Shown: positions 9,329-19,521, numbered from the stretch's first letter. The stretch is 64,000 nt of DNA from Hymenobacter sp. GOD-10R (GCF_035609205.1 NZ_CP141184.1:558001-622000), one strand, 5' to 3'. Numbers and translations are program-made. Notes: a model not told the origin generated them from the letters alone.

Positions 9329-11368
9329 TTATTTGTTGACTACTGCTTCGGTGATGGGCTGACTGATGATGTCAACGTCGGTCACGCGCTGGGGAAACCA
9401 CACCGTCATTTCACCCTTGCCGCGGTTAGCCCAGGCATAATAGGGGATGGCCGTCATGGTTTGCTGCACGGTGCTGATGGTGTTGGCAGCGGCATCCACT
9501 TTCACGGTGGGCACAGTAGCGGTTAGCTCCATCACGCCATTCAGCACGTCAGGCTTGTAGGCAGCGGCGAAAGAGGTAGTAGTGGGCACGATGAGGTTGC
9601 TGGTTTTACCGGCATTGTCCTTCCACTCAGCGCAATAGATAACGGGTCCGCGCTGCAAGGCTACCTTATCTAGGTCGTCTTTTACTTTCGCATTAGCCAC
9701 TACTTGGCGCACTTCCATGGGGAGTGTTACTTCCACCACGTCGTTCTTACGCCACTTCTTTGCCAGCACCGCATAGCCCTTCTGCACCGTGTAAGTCACA
9801 GGTTTGCCGTTGATCTTGATGCTTACTTTCTCCTGCGAAGGTGCCGCAAACGCGTACAAATCCGACGGCATGGCCTCGTTGCGCGCCCAGCCTGGGATGC
9901 GCACCAGCAGGTTGAAGTCGGAAGTAGCAGCGGGATTTACCGTGAACTTCAGGCCTCCGTCCCAGGGGTAGTTGTTCTGCTGGGTGAGCTGTACCTTCTT
10001 CTTATTGACAAGCAAGTCGGTGCTACCGCTCACAAACAGGTTGACGTACACATCGTTACCTTTTTGGGCGTACACGTAGCCGGGCAAAGAAGGGAACAAC
10101 CGGGCTAGGTTAGTCGGGCAGCACGAGCACTCAAACCAGCCCGCGCGCGCCGGCTCGGTCTGGGCAAAGCTGAAGCTGTTTTTGATCTGCATGGCGTTGG
10201 AGTAGAAGAAGGACTTGCCATCTAACCCCACGCCGGAAAGCAGCCCATTATAGAGCACCTTCTCCATAATGTCGGCGTACTTCGCGTCGCCGTGCAATTG
10301 GAACATGCGTTGGTTCCAGTAGATATCCGCCACCGAGGCGCACGTCTCGTTGTAGGCAGTATTGTTGGGGAGTTCGTAGTTTCCCCCAAACCGTTCGCCA
10401 CCGGGCACGGCACCGGTGCCGCCCGTTACGTAGAACTTCTTAGTTACCATGTTGTTCCAGATGCTGTCTACCGAAGCTAGCATCCGTTTGTCGCCGGTGA
10501 GGGCAGCTACATCCGCCATGGCGGAGTAGAGGTATTCGGCGCGCACGGCGTGACCAATGGCCTCGCGCTGGTCGTACACCGACTTATCATCTTGCCAGTA
10601 GGAGCCGTTTTTCCATACGTCCTTGCTCTTAGGGTCGTAGCCTTTATACTGCCCTCTCGCTTCCAGGAAAAACTTGGCGGTGCTCAAGTACTCGGGTTTA
10701 CCAGTCACGCGGTAGAGCTTCACGAGGCCCATTTCCACAATCTCGTGGCCGGGGGCTACGCTGCGCTTGCCGGGACCGAATACGGAGCAGACTAAATCCG
10801 CATTCTTGAGGGCAATGTTGAGTAGGTTTTTCTTGCCAGTAGCCTGATAATGAGCCATCGCTGCTTCGTAGAGGTGGCCCGAATTATACAACTCGTGGCT
10901 TAGCTCACGCTCTCTCTCCCAGCGCTCCTTGCCGGCCCACGGGTGCGGGTGCGCCGGATCGATGGTGCGGGCTGTATAGAGGTAACCATCAGGCTCTTGC
11001 GCAGCGGCTACTTTGGTAATTAGGGCATCTACGTATTCTCCTAGCTTCTCATCCGGGTACAAGCTCATAGAGTACGATGCGCCCTCAATGGTCTTGTAGA
11101 TATCGGTGTCGTCGAAGGGGAAGGTGGTGGCGAACTTGCCCTGCTTGGCCGCTGCCATTTCGAAGTTCTTCACCCGATTAGTGGCCTCGCAGCGCTGAAA
11201 CGACGCCGGGATGGTCACGTCGGTGTTGGTCTTGAGGCGCGGCAGCCAGAAGTTGTCCGTCAGCTTGACTTTCGTGAATGACACCGCCTGGATGGGATAA
11301 TCCGTGTTCTGGGCCAGCGCGGCAGTCGTTAGGCCTAGGGCTAGGGTTGTAAGAACGAGCTTGCTCAT
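9329..11368 (-). CDS. GH127 beta-L-arabinofuranosidase (DUF1680 family), first of three
   Basis: A 679-residue secreted enzyme with signal peptide cut after TAALAQ. GH127 enzymes release beta-L-arabinofuranose, for example from the arabinose chains linked to hydroxyproline in extensins, using a zinc-bound cysteine nucleophile. In the Bifidobacterium enzyme HypBA1 the zinc ligands are Glu338, Cys340, Cys417 and Cys418. Here the same signature is Glu341-x-Cys343 (ETCASVADIYW) and Cys416-Cys417 (FECSCCPTNLARL), with nearly identical spacing, so activity is expected. An (alpha/alpha)6 barrel precedes beta-sandwich domains. The gene is upstream of susC in the same direction. Its promoter region holds two proposed LacI operators and the divergent lacI-type gene, which points to regulation by arabinose-derived inducers. 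Confidence 0.93.
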   Translation of the reverse strand: MSKLVLTTLALGLTTAALAQNTDYPIQAVSFTKVKLTDNFWLPRLKTNTDVTIPASFQRCEATNRVKNFEMAAAKQGKFATTFPFDDTDIYKTIEGASYSMSLYPDEKLGEYVDALITKVAAAQEPDGYLYTARTIDPAHPHPWAGKERWERERELSHELYNSGHLYEAAMAHYQATGKKNLLNIALKNADLVCSVFGPGKRSVAPGHEIVEMGLVKLYRVTGKPEYLSTAKFFLEARGQYKGYDPKSKDVWKNGSYWQDDKSVYDQREAIGHAVRAEYLYSAMADVAALTGDKRMLASVDSIWNNMVTKKFYVTGGTGAVPGGERFGGNYELPNNTAYNETCASVADIYWNQRMFQLHGDAKYADIMEKVLYNGLLSGVGLDGKSFFYSNAMQIKNSFSFAQTEPARAGWFECSCCPTNLARLFPSLPGYVYAQKGNDVYVNLFVSGSTDLLVNKKKVQLTQQNNYPWDGGLKFTVNPAATSDFNLLVRIPGWARNEAMPSDLYAFAAPSQEKVSIKINGKPVTYTVQKGYAVLAKKWRKNDVVEVTLPMEVRQVVANAKVKDDLDKVALQRGPVIYCAEWKDNAGKTSNLIVPTTTSFAAAYKPDVLNGVMELTATVPTVKVDAAANTISTVQQTMTAIPYYAWANRGKGEMTVWFPQRVTDVDIISQPITEAVVNK

Positions 11369-11721
11369 GAATGCAAGAGAGAAATGGGGTTGAGGTGGGT
11401 GCCTGCTAGAAGGTGCAGGGTGCGCGTAAGGCAGGTGCGACGAGAGCAGAAGCCGATAGATTAAAACTCAATGGTCGGCTATCGAGGTCTTGTACAAACA
11501 TATCAGATAATAACACATTGCGCAAACGATTGAGCAAAAAAATTAGCAAACGTTTGTGTTAGCACAAGACATGTTTATTCGGCATAGTAAACAGTTGGTA
11601 GCTTTGACGTTATGGAGATGGTTTAGTTTAGTCGCACTTAGGTCCTATTACTATGGTAGGTTCTGGTCACTGATACCAGCCTAGCTGATTATTCCTTAGG
11701 TTTACTTAGGGAGATGTTGCG
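11369..11721. promoter_or_regulatory. Divergent control region between GH127 and LacI regulator
   Basis: This 353-base gap holds the two proposed operators (11523-11532 and 11547-11556). For GH127 the minus strand offers a Bacteroidetes-type promoter: TTTG (complement of 11523-11526), 20 bases, then TATGTTTG (complement of 11495-11502). For the regulator the plus strand has a -7-like TAGCTTTG at 11599-11606 without a clear -33. The -33 of the GH127 promoter lies inside the first operator, so bound repressor would block it. Confidence 0.55.
11520..11558. promoter_or_regulatory. Tandem LacI-type operators over the GH127 promoter
   Basis: Two sites share the pattern CAAWCGWTTG: CAAACGATTG (11523-11532) and the perfect palindrome CAAACGTTTG (11547-11556). 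Their centres are 24 bases apart, slightly more than two helical turns. The first overlaps the TTTG -33 element of the GH127 promoter. A third copy is at 9219-9232 before susC. Confidence 0.65.
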
Positions 11722-12786
11722 GTGCCTTCTCCTATAACCAATACAACCAATCTGATCTTGAGCAAAGAGACGAAGCCGACTTCCATAACTGACTTGGCTA
11801 AGCAACTAGGGTTATCCGTGTCTGGCGTTTCGCGGGCGCTGAACAATGACCCGCGCATCAGCGCGGCCACGAAGCAACGGGTGCAGGAGCTAGCTCGGCA
11901 GATGAACTATCAGCCGAATCACCTAGCAGCCGGATTGCGCAAGGGCAAAAGCAAGCTGCTGGGCGTCATCGTGCCCTACATCGACGGGCGCTTTTTTGCC
12001 ATCGTTATCAGGGGCATCGAACTGGCAGCCAGTCAGGCCGGTTTCAACGTTGTGATCTGCCAATCGAACGAGGACGTGGTGCACGAGCGGCAGAACATCG
12101 AAACGCTGCTCAGTGCGCAGGTTGAAGGCATTCTGGTGTCATTGTCGCGCACGACCCACGATTTCGCGCACTTCGAGAAGGTGCAGCAGCGCGGTATCCC
12201 GCTGGTGTTCTTCGACCGGATTCTGTTGGGCACGGAGGTTAATGCGGTACTGCTCAACGATTACGCTGGAGGCTTCCTCTCCACCGAACACCTCATTGGG
12301 CAAGGCTGCCGGCACATCGGGCACTTCGCCGGCCCGCAGCACCTAGGTATCTACAAGCACCGCCGGCAAGGATACCTCGATGCGCTGCAAAAACACGGCT
12401 TGCCCACGTCGGAAGAGCTGATTGTGTACTGCGACACTATGACGGTGGAAACCGGCCGGCAGGCCGCAAAGCAACTCTTGCACTTGCCGGAGCGCCCCGA
12501 CGCTATTTTCTCCTCCAGCGACGCCGCCGTGGCCGGAGCACTGCAAGTGCTGGAAGAACACGGCTTGCGAGTGCCGCAGGATGTCGCCTTGGCTGGCTTC
12601 AGCAACGAAATGTTCACCTCCCTGACCAAGCCCATGCTGACGTCCGTCGATCAGCGGTGCGAACAGATGGGGGAAGCCGCCGTGCGCTTGTTTATGCAGT
12701 TGCGCCAGGAAAAAGGAAGCGCTGTACCCCAACACGTTGTTTTAGAGCCCGAACTATGCGTCCGGGCTTCTTCCCTGCGTACCTAG
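11722..12786 (+). CDS. LacI/GalR-family transcriptional regulator
   Basis: A 354-residue repressor-type regulator. It begins at a GTG, with GGGAG about eight bases upstream; the ATG at 11714 is in another frame and stops quickly. Residues 20-75 form the LacI helix-turn-helix and hinge (TSITDLAKQLGLSVSGVSRALN, then YQPNHLAAGLRKGKS). Residues 80-350 are a periplasmic-binding-protein fold for a sugar effector (LLGVIVPYIDGRFFA, FFDRIL, LAGFSNE). It is divergent from the GH127/susCD cluster and its stop is two bases from the stop of the convergent M1 peptidase. By position and by the shared operators it should control the arabinoside genes. The effector is unknown; an arabinose derivative is the natural guess. 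Confidence 0.93.
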   Translation: MPSPITNTTNLILSKETKPTSITDLAKQLGLSVSGVSRALNNDPRISAATKQRVQELARQMNYQPNHLAAGLRKGKSKLLGVIVPYIDGRFFAIVIRGIELAASQAGFNVVICQSNEDVVHERQNIETLLSAQVEGILVSLSRTTHDFAHFEKVQQRGIPLVFFDRILLGTEVNAVLLNDYAGGFLSTEHLIGQGCRHIGHFAGPQHLGIYKHRRQGYLDALQKHGLPTSEELIVYCDTMTVETGRQAAKQLLHLPERPDAIFSSSDAAVAGALQVLEEHGLRVPQDVALAGFSNEMFTSLTKPMLTSVDQRCEQMGEAAVRLFMQLRQEKGSAVPQHVVLEPELCVRASSLRT

Positions 12787-12788
12787 CT

Positions 12789-14444
12789 TCAGTCGATCAG
12801 CACGCCGATGTAATAGTTAAAGGTGTCGACCTCCAAATTGTCTTTCGTGAGCCCGGCAATTCCTAAGGGTTTGAAAGCGGTAGTCGGCGTAACGAAGCGG
12901 TACTCGCCACCCTTCTGGCGCACCCTCACCGGCATGGCAAACCCAGGCACGTCGGCCACCCACCGACCTAGGGCTTCCCCTTTCTCGAAGCGCACTTCGA
13001 GCGTCGGGATGGTGGTGTGGCGCAGGTACTGATCATAGATTTTGGTGAAATCCTGTCCGCTCTGCTGGCTGATATAGTCAACGACCTGCGTGCCGTTGAC
13101 AGTTTGGTGGTAGAACGTTTTGTTGAGGCCGCGCAGGATCTGGCGCCATTTCTCGTCGTCGTTGATGATGGTGCGCGTCATGTTTAGCAGGTTGCCGCCC
13201 TTGGGGTACATATCCCCCGAGCCTTTGTTGTTCAGGTTGAACACGCCCACAATCGGCCCATCGTTGACGATGCCGAGGCGGGTGCCGTGCACGTACTCTT
13301 GGCCGGCTTGCTTACCAAACTGGTTTTCCACAAACAGGCTTTCCGAGTAGTTGGTGAAGCTTTCGTGCACCCACATATCAGCTAGGTCCTTAGAGGTGAT
13401 GTTGTTGCCAAACCACTCGTGTCCGCTTTCGTGGATGATAATGAAGTCCCACTTATTGCCCCAGCCCGTACCCGACAAGTCACGGCCCCGGTAGCCGTTC
13501 CCGAAGCTATTGCCATAGGCCACAGCGCTCTGGTGCTCCATACCGAGGTGCGGCGCCTCCACTAGTTTATAGCCATCCTTGTAGAAGGGGTACGGCCCAA
13601 ACCAATGCTCCATCGACTTGAGCATGGGCTTCACATTAGCGGTGAACTGCTGCTTGGCCTTGGCTAGGTTCTCGGGCAACACCCAGTAATCGAGCGTGAG
13701 CTTGCCGTTTTCGCCCTGGTAGGTGTCGCCGAAGTGCTGGTAGTCGCCCACGTTCAGAGCCACGCAGTAGTTGTTGATTGGATTAGCCACAAACCAATCG
13801 AAGCGGGTATCACCGCCTTTCAGCTTCGTAGTTTTGCGCAGCCGCCCGTTCGATACATCTTTCAGGCCCTGAGGCACCGTCACACTGATCAGCATGCTGT
13901 CAACTTCGTCGGCTTGGTGGTCTTTGGTGGGCCACCAAATGCTTGCCCCAATGCCCTGGCAGGCCGAAACGACCCACGGCTTGCCTTGCTTATCCTGGCT
14001 GAACACGAGGCCACCATCCCAAGGCGCCCGCTTGGCTTCGGTGGGGTTGCCAGAGTACTGCACCGTAAACTCATCCTGCGTGCCTTTCCGAATCGGCTGC
14101 GGAAAGGTGACGAACACCGCGTTGGCTTCGCGGGTAAACGGCACCGACTTGCCTTTATACAGCACCTTGTCAACAGCTAGGTTCGCGAACAAATCGAACT
14201 GAAGCCGGGTGAAATCTTCCGTGGCCGTAAAGCGAAACAGGTTGGAGCCGCTAATGAACTTGCGGGCCGGATCCAGCTTCACATCCAAGTGGTAGTAGTG
14301 GAGGTCGTAGCAGGTGCGCAAGGGCGTGAGGGCGCCGCGTAGCGTATCAGTCCGCGTAAAGGTGAGCGGGGCGGTCGTTTGGGCGGCAGCCTTGCCCAGT
14401 ATTCCGGCGCAAGCCAGCAGCAGAAAAGCCTTTTTTAGGGACAT
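12789..14444 (-). CDS. M1-family zinc metallopeptidase (aminopeptidase type), secreted
   Basis: This 551-residue protein has a signal peptide (cut near AAAQT). The M1 catalytic signature is complete: HESGH at 338-342, with the third zinc ligand Glu361 exactly 18 residues on (WVHESFTNY), and an exopeptidase-like segment GMEHQSAVAYGN before it. The size fits the shorter Bacteroidetes M1 enzymes, which have an N-terminal beta domain, a thermolysin-like domain and little C-terminal arch. It should remove N-terminal residues from peptides in the periplasm or outside. It sits in a minus-strand series with two GH127 genes and an S9 peptidase, consistent with trimming peptides freed from deglycosylated cell-wall proteins. 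Confidence 0.92.
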   Translation of the reverse strand: MSLKKAFLLLACAGILGKAAAQTTAPLTFTRTDTLRGALTPLRTCYDLHYYHLDVKLDPARKFISGSNLFRFTATEDFTRLQFDLFANLAVDKVLYKGKSVPFTREANAVFVTFPQPIRKGTQDEFTVQYSGNPTEAKRAPWDGGLVFSQDKQGKPWVVSACQGIGASIWWPTKDHQADEVDSMLISVTVPQGLKDVSNGRLRKTTKLKGGDTRFDWFVANPINNYCVALNVGDYQHFGDTYQGENGKLTLDYWVLPENLAKAKQQFTANVKPMLKSMEHWFGPYPFYKDGYKLVEAPHLGMEHQSAVAYGNSFGNGYRGRDLSGTGWGNKWDFIIIHESGHEWFGNNITSKDLADMWVHESFTNYSESLFVENQFGKQAGQEYVHGTRLGIVNDGPIVGVFNLNNKGSGDMYPKGGNLLNMTRTIINDDEKWRQILRGLNKTFYHQTVNGTQVVDYISQQSGQDFTKIYDQYLRHTTIPTLEVRFEKGEALGRWVADVPGFAMPVRVRQKGGEYRFVTPTTAFKPLGIAGLTKDNLEVDTFNYYIGVLID

Positions 14445-14480
14445 AGAGAGATTTTAGTACTTAGAAGCTAGGTTGTTGGG

Positions 14481-14579
14481 GTAGAGACACATACTTGTGT
14501 CTCGTTGTTGCTGATATTATTTAGATCGGGTCGTACTTGGTAAGCCGTTCAACGACGAGACACAAGTATGTGTCTCTAC
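14481..14579. repeat. REP-doublet (BIME-like) inverted hairpin pair, copy A
   Basis: The left arm begins GTAGAGACACA-TACT-TGTGTCTC (14481-14503) and is itself a hairpin. An inverted copy, 28 of 29 bases identical, ends with CTCTAC at 14579. About 44 bases separate the arms. The same arms recur at 22114-22242. A 5' GTAG followed by a hairpin is the hallmark of REP sequences moved by RAYT transposases; no such transposase is in the window. Confidence 0.7.
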
Positions 14580-14592
14580 ACCCAGGGCACAA

Positions 14593-16962
14593 TTACTGCC
14601 GCACGTTGCGAATGCCGTACACGGGGCCGGCGCTGTTGTTTTGTTTGGCTTGGAAAGTCACTTTTACCTGCTGTTTGCCTTTGGTGAGGGCGGGCGGAAT
14701 AGCGTAGGAGACATCGTAGAAGCGGCTTTCCTTGTACTTGTTGAGGTCTTCGGTGGCAATCTTTTCGCCATCAACCAACACATCGAACACGCGGCCGCGG
14801 TTATCCATGCCCCAGTAGGTAAGCATCAACGTGTTAGGCGTGTTGGGGGAGACTTTCAGGGTGAAGGCCATGTTGCCACCTTCGTTGACCATGCGCCACT
14901 TGCGGCCGTGCTCCTCGCCGGTTTCGGCTTTCTCGGTGATGGTGAACAGGTGGTCCCGCTCGGGCTGCATCTCGCCCACGCGCAGCACATCCACGGTGCG
15001 GGCTTCTAGCTCTTGCTGCTGCTTGCGGGCGGCTTCATACACGCGCTGCTGGGTGGCCCACTTGTCGGGCGTAAACACGTCCCAGTACACCGTGTAGTAC
15101 TCGTCGCCGGTTTGGTTGAACGGCATCAGCGGCACATCATGAGGTGTACCTAGGCCGGCGGTTTGGAAGCGGAGCTGCGCGGCATCGGTGGCTTTCACCC
15201 ACTGATTGGGGTTGTTGTTGGCCGTTACGAGCACGGGCACGCCGGTTATGGGCTCGGGTTCAGTGTTGCCGAGCACTCCGGCTAGCAGCGTGGGGCCATA
15301 GAACATGGCGCGGCGGTCGGGGTTGTCGGGTAGGGCTTCGGTGTAGAAGTCGGCGGGCAAGGTCAGCTCCACGCGGTCCTGGTTTCTCCACTTGCGGTCG
15401 AGTACGAGGTAGCCTTCGGCATCGGGTGCTACGGCTACTACTTTGCCATTTACGCGCACCTGCGGGTTCTTAGTCCACTTGGGCTGACGTAGGCGCAGCT
15501 TAAAGGCGCGCGGCTTGGTGGCAGCGAGGGTAAACGTCACTTGGTCTTTGGCCGGCAGCTGACTTTCCTGGCGCAGCGTCAGGCCTTTCTCCTTCCAAGC
15601 TAGCTCCGACGGGATGAACAAGTTGACGTACACGCTGCCGTCGGCTCCCTGGAAGTAGATGTTCTCGGCATACTTCACGTGGTTTTCCATGCCCGAGCCC
15701 ACGCAGCAGGTGAAGGTGTTGAACTCGTCGCTGTAGGTTTTGCGGCCACCCATGCGCAGGGGCACGAAGTAGGTCGTCATGCCGGTGGCGTGGTTCTGCG
15801 AGGCCAGGATATGGTTGTACAGGCCTTTCTCGTAGTAATCCATCAGCTTGGCCGAAGGCTGCTGAGCAAACAAATGCTGGGTGAGCTTCAGCATGTTGTA
15901 GGTGTTGCAGGTCTCGGTGGTGTTCTCGCTGAGCTTGTCATTGAGCTTGCGCGGCTCCCCTAGGTACTCGTAGTTGCTGTTGCCACCGGTGGCGTAGGAG
16001 TGGTTGTCGGTCACCGTTTTCCAGAAGAAGTCGGCAATGGCAGCGTCCTTCTGATCGCCGGTCAGTTCGTAGCGGCGGGCGCTGGCAATGGCCTTCGGAA
16101 TCTGGGTGTTGGAGTGCTTGCCGGGCAAGATGTCGGTGCGGGCGGCCAGTGGGTCGAGGACTTTCTTGTCGTAGAAGCGGTACGAAAGGTCGAGGTATTT
16201 TTTGTCGCCGCTCAGCGCGTAGGTGTTGGCGAGCGTTTCAGCCATGCCGCCGTACTCGCACACCATCATTTCTTGCATCTTGGCTTCGTCGAGGCCTTTG
16301 ATGGTGTTGCCAGTCCAGTCGGCTAGGCCTTGGTTGACGGTGAGGGCCGTTTTGTTATCGCAATACAGATAAGCGTCGAGCAAGCCAGCCATGATCTTGT
16401 GCACGGTGTACCACGGTGACCAGGCTCCATTTAGGTCGAAGCCGCGGGAGCGAATGGTACCGCTGGCTACCTCCGCCCACAGTTTGTCCTCGTTAGGAAT
16501 AGCCCCTACGTACCCCGTTTTACGCGCCTTCTGGCACTCATCCAGCTGCGCCACGATGTAGTCGACTCGCTGCTTAAATTCTGGCTTACCGGTAGAAGCG
16601 TAGCCCAGCGCGCATGCCGACAAGTAGTGCCCCAGCGTGTGCCCCGCCAACTCCGACGACTCCCAGCCGCCGTAGCGCTTGCCCTTGGCCGTCAACCCAC
16701 TATGCTCCCGAAAATCAGCCAGCAGCCGGTCGGGCTCGATCTTCAGCAGGTACGTCACGTCGGCCTGCTCCGCTTGCTTGAACGGCCCGTCGAGTAGTTT
16801 CACCTGCGCTAGGTCGAAGGCGTAGGCTTTCACGGGTACTTTCGGCTGCACCTTCATCCGTTTATCGCCGGGCGTGGGCAGGTATGTTTGGGCCAACGTG
16901 CTGGTGCTCAGTAAGCCGAGCAGTGCAGGTACAAGGTAGGAGCGTTTCAGGAACTGGTTCAT
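14593..16962 (-). CDS. GH127 beta-L-arabinofuranosidase (DUF1680 family), second, with extra C-terminal domains
   Basis: A 789-residue secreted enzyme. The start is taken at ATG 16962 (MNQFLKRSYLVPALLG), which gives a signal peptide; the frame is open further upstream but that stretch crosses a REP-type repeat and would overlap the next gene. The catalytic zinc site is visible as Glu350-x-Cys352 (TETCNTYNML) and Cys419-Cys420 (FTCCVGSGMENH). The segment SPWYTVHKIMAGLLDAY is characteristic of this DUF1680 subgroup. After the barrel and a beta-sandwich, residues 600-789 form additional beta-rich modules ending GPVYGIRNVRQ, which the first GH127 lacks. The difference from the other two paralogs suggests a different linkage or aglycone preference. 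Confidence 0.92.
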   Translation of the reverse strand: MNQFLKRSYLVPALLGLLSTSTLAQTYLPTPGDKRMKVQPKVPVKAYAFDLAQVKLLDGPFKQAEQADVTYLLKIEPDRLLADFREHSGLTAKGKRYGGWESSELAGHTLGHYLSACALGYASTGKPEFKQRVDYIVAQLDECQKARKTGYVGAIPNEDKLWAEVASGTIRSRGFDLNGAWSPWYTVHKIMAGLLDAYLYCDNKTALTVNQGLADWTGNTIKGLDEAKMQEMMVCEYGGMAETLANTYALSGDKKYLDLSYRFYDKKVLDPLAARTDILPGKHSNTQIPKAIASARRYELTGDQKDAAIADFFWKTVTDNHSYATGGNSNYEYLGEPRKLNDKLSENTTETCNTYNMLKLTQHLFAQQPSAKLMDYYEKGLYNHILASQNHATGMTTYFVPLRMGGRKTYSDEFNTFTCCVGSGMENHVKYAENIYFQGADGSVYVNLFIPSELAWKEKGLTLRQESQLPAKDQVTFTLAATKPRAFKLRLRQPKWTKNPQVRVNGKVVAVAPDAEGYLVLDRKWRNQDRVELTLPADFYTEALPDNPDRRAMFYGPTLLAGVLGNTEPEPITGVPVLVTANNNPNQWVKATDAAQLRFQTAGLGTPHDVPLMPFNQTGDEYYTVYWDVFTPDKWATQQRVYEAARKQQQELEARTVDVLRVGEMQPERDHLFTITEKAETGEEHGRKWRMVNEGGNMAFTLKVSPNTPNTLMLTYWGMDNRGRVFDVLVDGEKIATEDLNKYKESRFYDVSYAIPPALTKGKQQVKVTFQAKQNNSAGPVYGIRNVRQ

Positions 16963-17041
16963 GGTGTAGTAGCGGGGTGGGAGGCAGAATTGTAAGTTGA
17001 AGAGACGCTTGCTGAGTGGTTCGGGGGCAGGCCAGAACGTC

Positions 17042-17141
17042 GTAGCGCGAAGCTCCCGCTTCGCGTACCGTTGAACGTCAAACGTTGAACGACCTAGGTG
17101 CCAGTTGTTCAACGTAGCGCGAAGCGGGAGCTTCGCGCTAC
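17042..17141. repeat. REP-doublet (BIME-like) inverted hairpin pair, copy B
   Basis: The first hairpin at 17042-17068 is GTAGCGCGAAGC-TCCC-GCTTCGCGTAC. The second at 17114-17141 is GTAGCGCGAAGC-GGGA-GCTTCGCGCTAC, the inverse of the first. They are separated by 45 bases that contain the short repeat GTTGAACG. The geometry matches copies A and C but with a different stem sequence, and the ends are again GTAG and CTAC. Confidence 0.7.
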
Positions 17142-17161
17142 ACCGTTCTGCTAAGCTAACG

Positions 17162-19432
17162 TTACGGCGTAGGCAACTCGCTCCACTCGGGCGGGGATTG
17201 GTGGAGCAGGTGGCGCACGAAAAAGTCACGGCGCTTCCGTTCGCCAAACTCGCCGCCGGTGGTGTGGCCTAGGTTGGGCAACATCACCAGCTCGAAGTCT
17301 TTGTTGGCTTTGATGAGAGCATCGGCAAACTGGTAGGTAGAGGAGGGGTCCACGTTGTCGTCCATTTCGCCCACCAGGAGCAGCAGGCGGCCGCGGAGCT
17401 GGTCGGCGTGGGTCACGTTGGAGCACTCGGCGTACTGCGGCCCGATGGGGTAGCCCATCCACTGCTCGTTCCACCACATCTTGTCCATGCGGTTGTCGTG
17501 GCAGCCGCACGAGGCCACGCCCACTTTGTAGAACTCCGGGTGAAACAGCAGCGCGCCCGCCGCGCTCTGTCCGCCCGCCGATGTGCCGTAGATGCCCACC
17601 CGCGTCAGGTCGAGGGCGGGGTAGCGCTGGGCGGCCGCCTCCAGCCACTTGATACGGTCGGGGAAGCCGGCGTCTTTCAGGTTTTTCCAGCATACATCGT
17701 GGAAGGCCTTGGAGCGGTTAGAGGTGCCCATGCCGTCGATTTGCACCACCACGAAACCTAGCTCCGCCAGTTCGTGCATGCCTAGGTTGTTGTTCATGAA
17801 CGACTTCGGCACAAACGAGTCGTGCGGCCCGGCGTAGATGTTCTCAATCACTGGGTACTTGCGCGCCGGATCGAAGTTGGTGGGCCGCACGATGATGCCC
17901 CAGATGTCAGTTTTGCCGTCGCGGCCCTTGGCGCTGAACACTTCGGGCGTTTGCCAATGTGCTTGCTGCCAAGCACTCAGGTCGGCGCGCTCTAAGGTTT
18001 GCAACACCTTACCGTTAGCGGCATCGCGCAGCACCGTTACGGAAGGCAAATCCACACGCGAGTACACATCTACGAAACGCTGGTAATCAGGCGAAAACGT
18101 GGCGGCGTGGTTGGCGTTTTCGGGGGTAAGGTCCGTAAGGTGCTTGCCGTCGAAGTCTATGCTATAGTAGTGCAACAGGTACGGGTCCTGGCCGGCGTCA
18201 CGGCCGCTGGCGGCAAACAGAATGGTGCGCTTGGCCTCATCCACGTGCACCACTTGGCGCACCACCCACGGCCCTTTGGTTATCTGGTTCTTGACCTTGC
18301 CCATGCGCCCGTCGTAGCGGTAGAGGTGGTTCCAACCGTCGCGCTCCGACATCCAGATGATTTCCTTGCCGTCGGCTACGTCGTGGCGGAACAGCTTGCC
18401 GCTGTAGGAGATGAACGTGGGGCTGCGTTCCTCAATCAGCGTCCGCACTTGGCCGGTGGTAGCGTCGGCTTCTAGTACGCGGTACAGTTGGTGCCCGCGT
18501 TCGTTGTACTCAAAAGTGAAGGCGTGGCTATCCTTGCGCCAGGTTGGGCGCGAGATGTTGTACTGCTGCGCAAACAGCGTGAGCGGCAACTGCATCTGCT
18601 TTTTCTCGGCCACCAGAAACAAGCTAGGTTGGTGCAGGGGCAACGCATCGCCGGGCTTGAGGTAGGGGCGGGTTTCAAGCTTGGGTTGCAGCTGATCAGT
18701 CGGCGAGGAGCGCACTAGGTACAAGGTGTGCGGCGTGTTGCGCCGAATGCGCACGCCCACCAGCTTCTTCGAATCGGGCGCCCACTGCAACTCGCTGGAG
18801 TAATAATCGCCCGCCGAGCCGTCGAAGCTGAGCGGCGTTTCCTCCTTCGTCTTCACCGAACGCAGGTACACGTTGTAGTCTTTTACAAACGCCACCCACA
18901 CGCTATCAGGCGAGTACACCAGCTTGCCCGCTTCATCGTGGTCGTCGCGCTGGTTCCAATACCTAGCTTCCGGCAGCTTACGCGTTTGGCGCAGCATAGT
19001 GGTGGCCGGGGCGTATTCCCACTCGGCCGGACCGGCGGTGAAGTTCACCAACAAGCCGGCTGACGTGGTAGTGAAGCGCACGTTGCTGAGCGGTAATTGG
19101 TAAGGCGTCACGGGCTGCTTCAGGGCCGCACTGAGCTTTGAGGCCAAAGGGCTAGGTTCGAAGGCGGGCTGGGGCGCGGTGCTGCCCTGGGCCGCTTGCC
19201 AGAACTCTTGGCCTTTTGGCGTGTACATGGCGTAGTACACCGCCTTGCTATCGGGCTGCCAACTGACTTGCGTTGGAATGTGGTACGCTGTACGGTAAAG
19301 CTGCTTGTGCAACGCATTGCTCCGCTGATAGTCGGCTAGCTGCCCGCCTTGAGCCGAGCTAGGCTCGGTGTGTAGCACACTTAGAGTCAAGGTCAGCAGG
19401 TAGGCTGCACGGGCAAGCGTAGAGAAGGCCAT
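17162..19432 (-). CDS. S9-family prolyl oligopeptidase / dipeptidyl-peptidase IV-like serine peptidase
   Basis: A 756-residue secreted peptidase. After a signal peptide, residues 40-490 form a DPPIV-type beta-propeller ([14 protein letters not shown], then [12 protein letters not shown]). Residues 500-750 are the alpha/beta-hydrolase domain with nucleophile Ser618 (YGTSAGGQS), the acid in [11 protein letters not shown] and the histidine in [10 protein letters not shown]. The family cuts beside proline, either as dipeptidyl or oligo-peptidase; a cut next to hydroxyproline would fit the neighbouring hydroxyproline genes but is inference. The gene lies between two GH127 genes on the same strand, separated from each by a different inverted-repeat element. 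Confidence 0.92.
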   Translation of the reverse strand: MAFSTLARAAYLLTLTLSVLHTEPSSAQGGQLADYQRSNALHKQLYRTAYHIPTQVSWQPDSKAVYYAMYTPKGQEFWQAAQGSTAPQPAFEPSPLASKLSAALKQPVTPYQLPLSNVRFTTTSAGLLVNFTAGPAEWEYAPATTMLRQTRKLPEARYWNQRDDHDEAGKLVYSPDSVWVAFVKDYNVYLRSVKTKEETPLSFDGSAGDYYSSELQWAPDSKKLVGVRIRRNTPHTLYLVRSSPTDQLQPKLETRPYLKPGDALPLHQPSLFLVAEKKQMQLPLTLFAQQYNISRPTWRKDSHAFTFEYNERGHQLYRVLEADATTGQVRTLIEERSPTFISYSGKLFRHDVADGKEIIWMSERDGWNHLYRYDGRMGKVKNQITKGPWVVRQVVHVDEAKRTILFAASGRDAGQDPYLLHYYSIDFDGKHLTDLTPENANHAATFSPDYQRFVDVYSRVDLPSVTVLRDAANGKVLQTLERADLSAWQQAHWQTPEVFSAKGRDGKTDIWGIIVRPTNFDPARKYPVIENIYAGPHDSFVPKSFMNNNLGMHELAELGFVVVQIDGMGTSNRSKAFHDVCWKNLKDAGFPDRIKWLEAAAQRYPALDLTRVGIYGTSAGGQSAAGALLFHPEFYKVGVASCGCHDNRMDKMWWNEQWMGYPIGPQYAECSNVTHADQLRGRLLLLVGEMDDNVDPSSTYQFADALIKANKDFELVMLPNLGHTTGGEFGERKRRDFFVRHLLHQSPPEWSELPTP

Positions 19433-19521
19433 AAGCAGAGAAATGTGATGTGTCTTTTAGAACCTAGCTTTTAATCAAAATTCACGGCCGACTACCTCTG
19501 TAAGCGTTGCCGCTCTTGGTC

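Noticed and set aside
16963..17247. 95-residue N-terminal extension of the second GH127
   Set aside because: It crosses a REP doublet, would overlap the S9 gene, and places residues before a perfect signal peptide.
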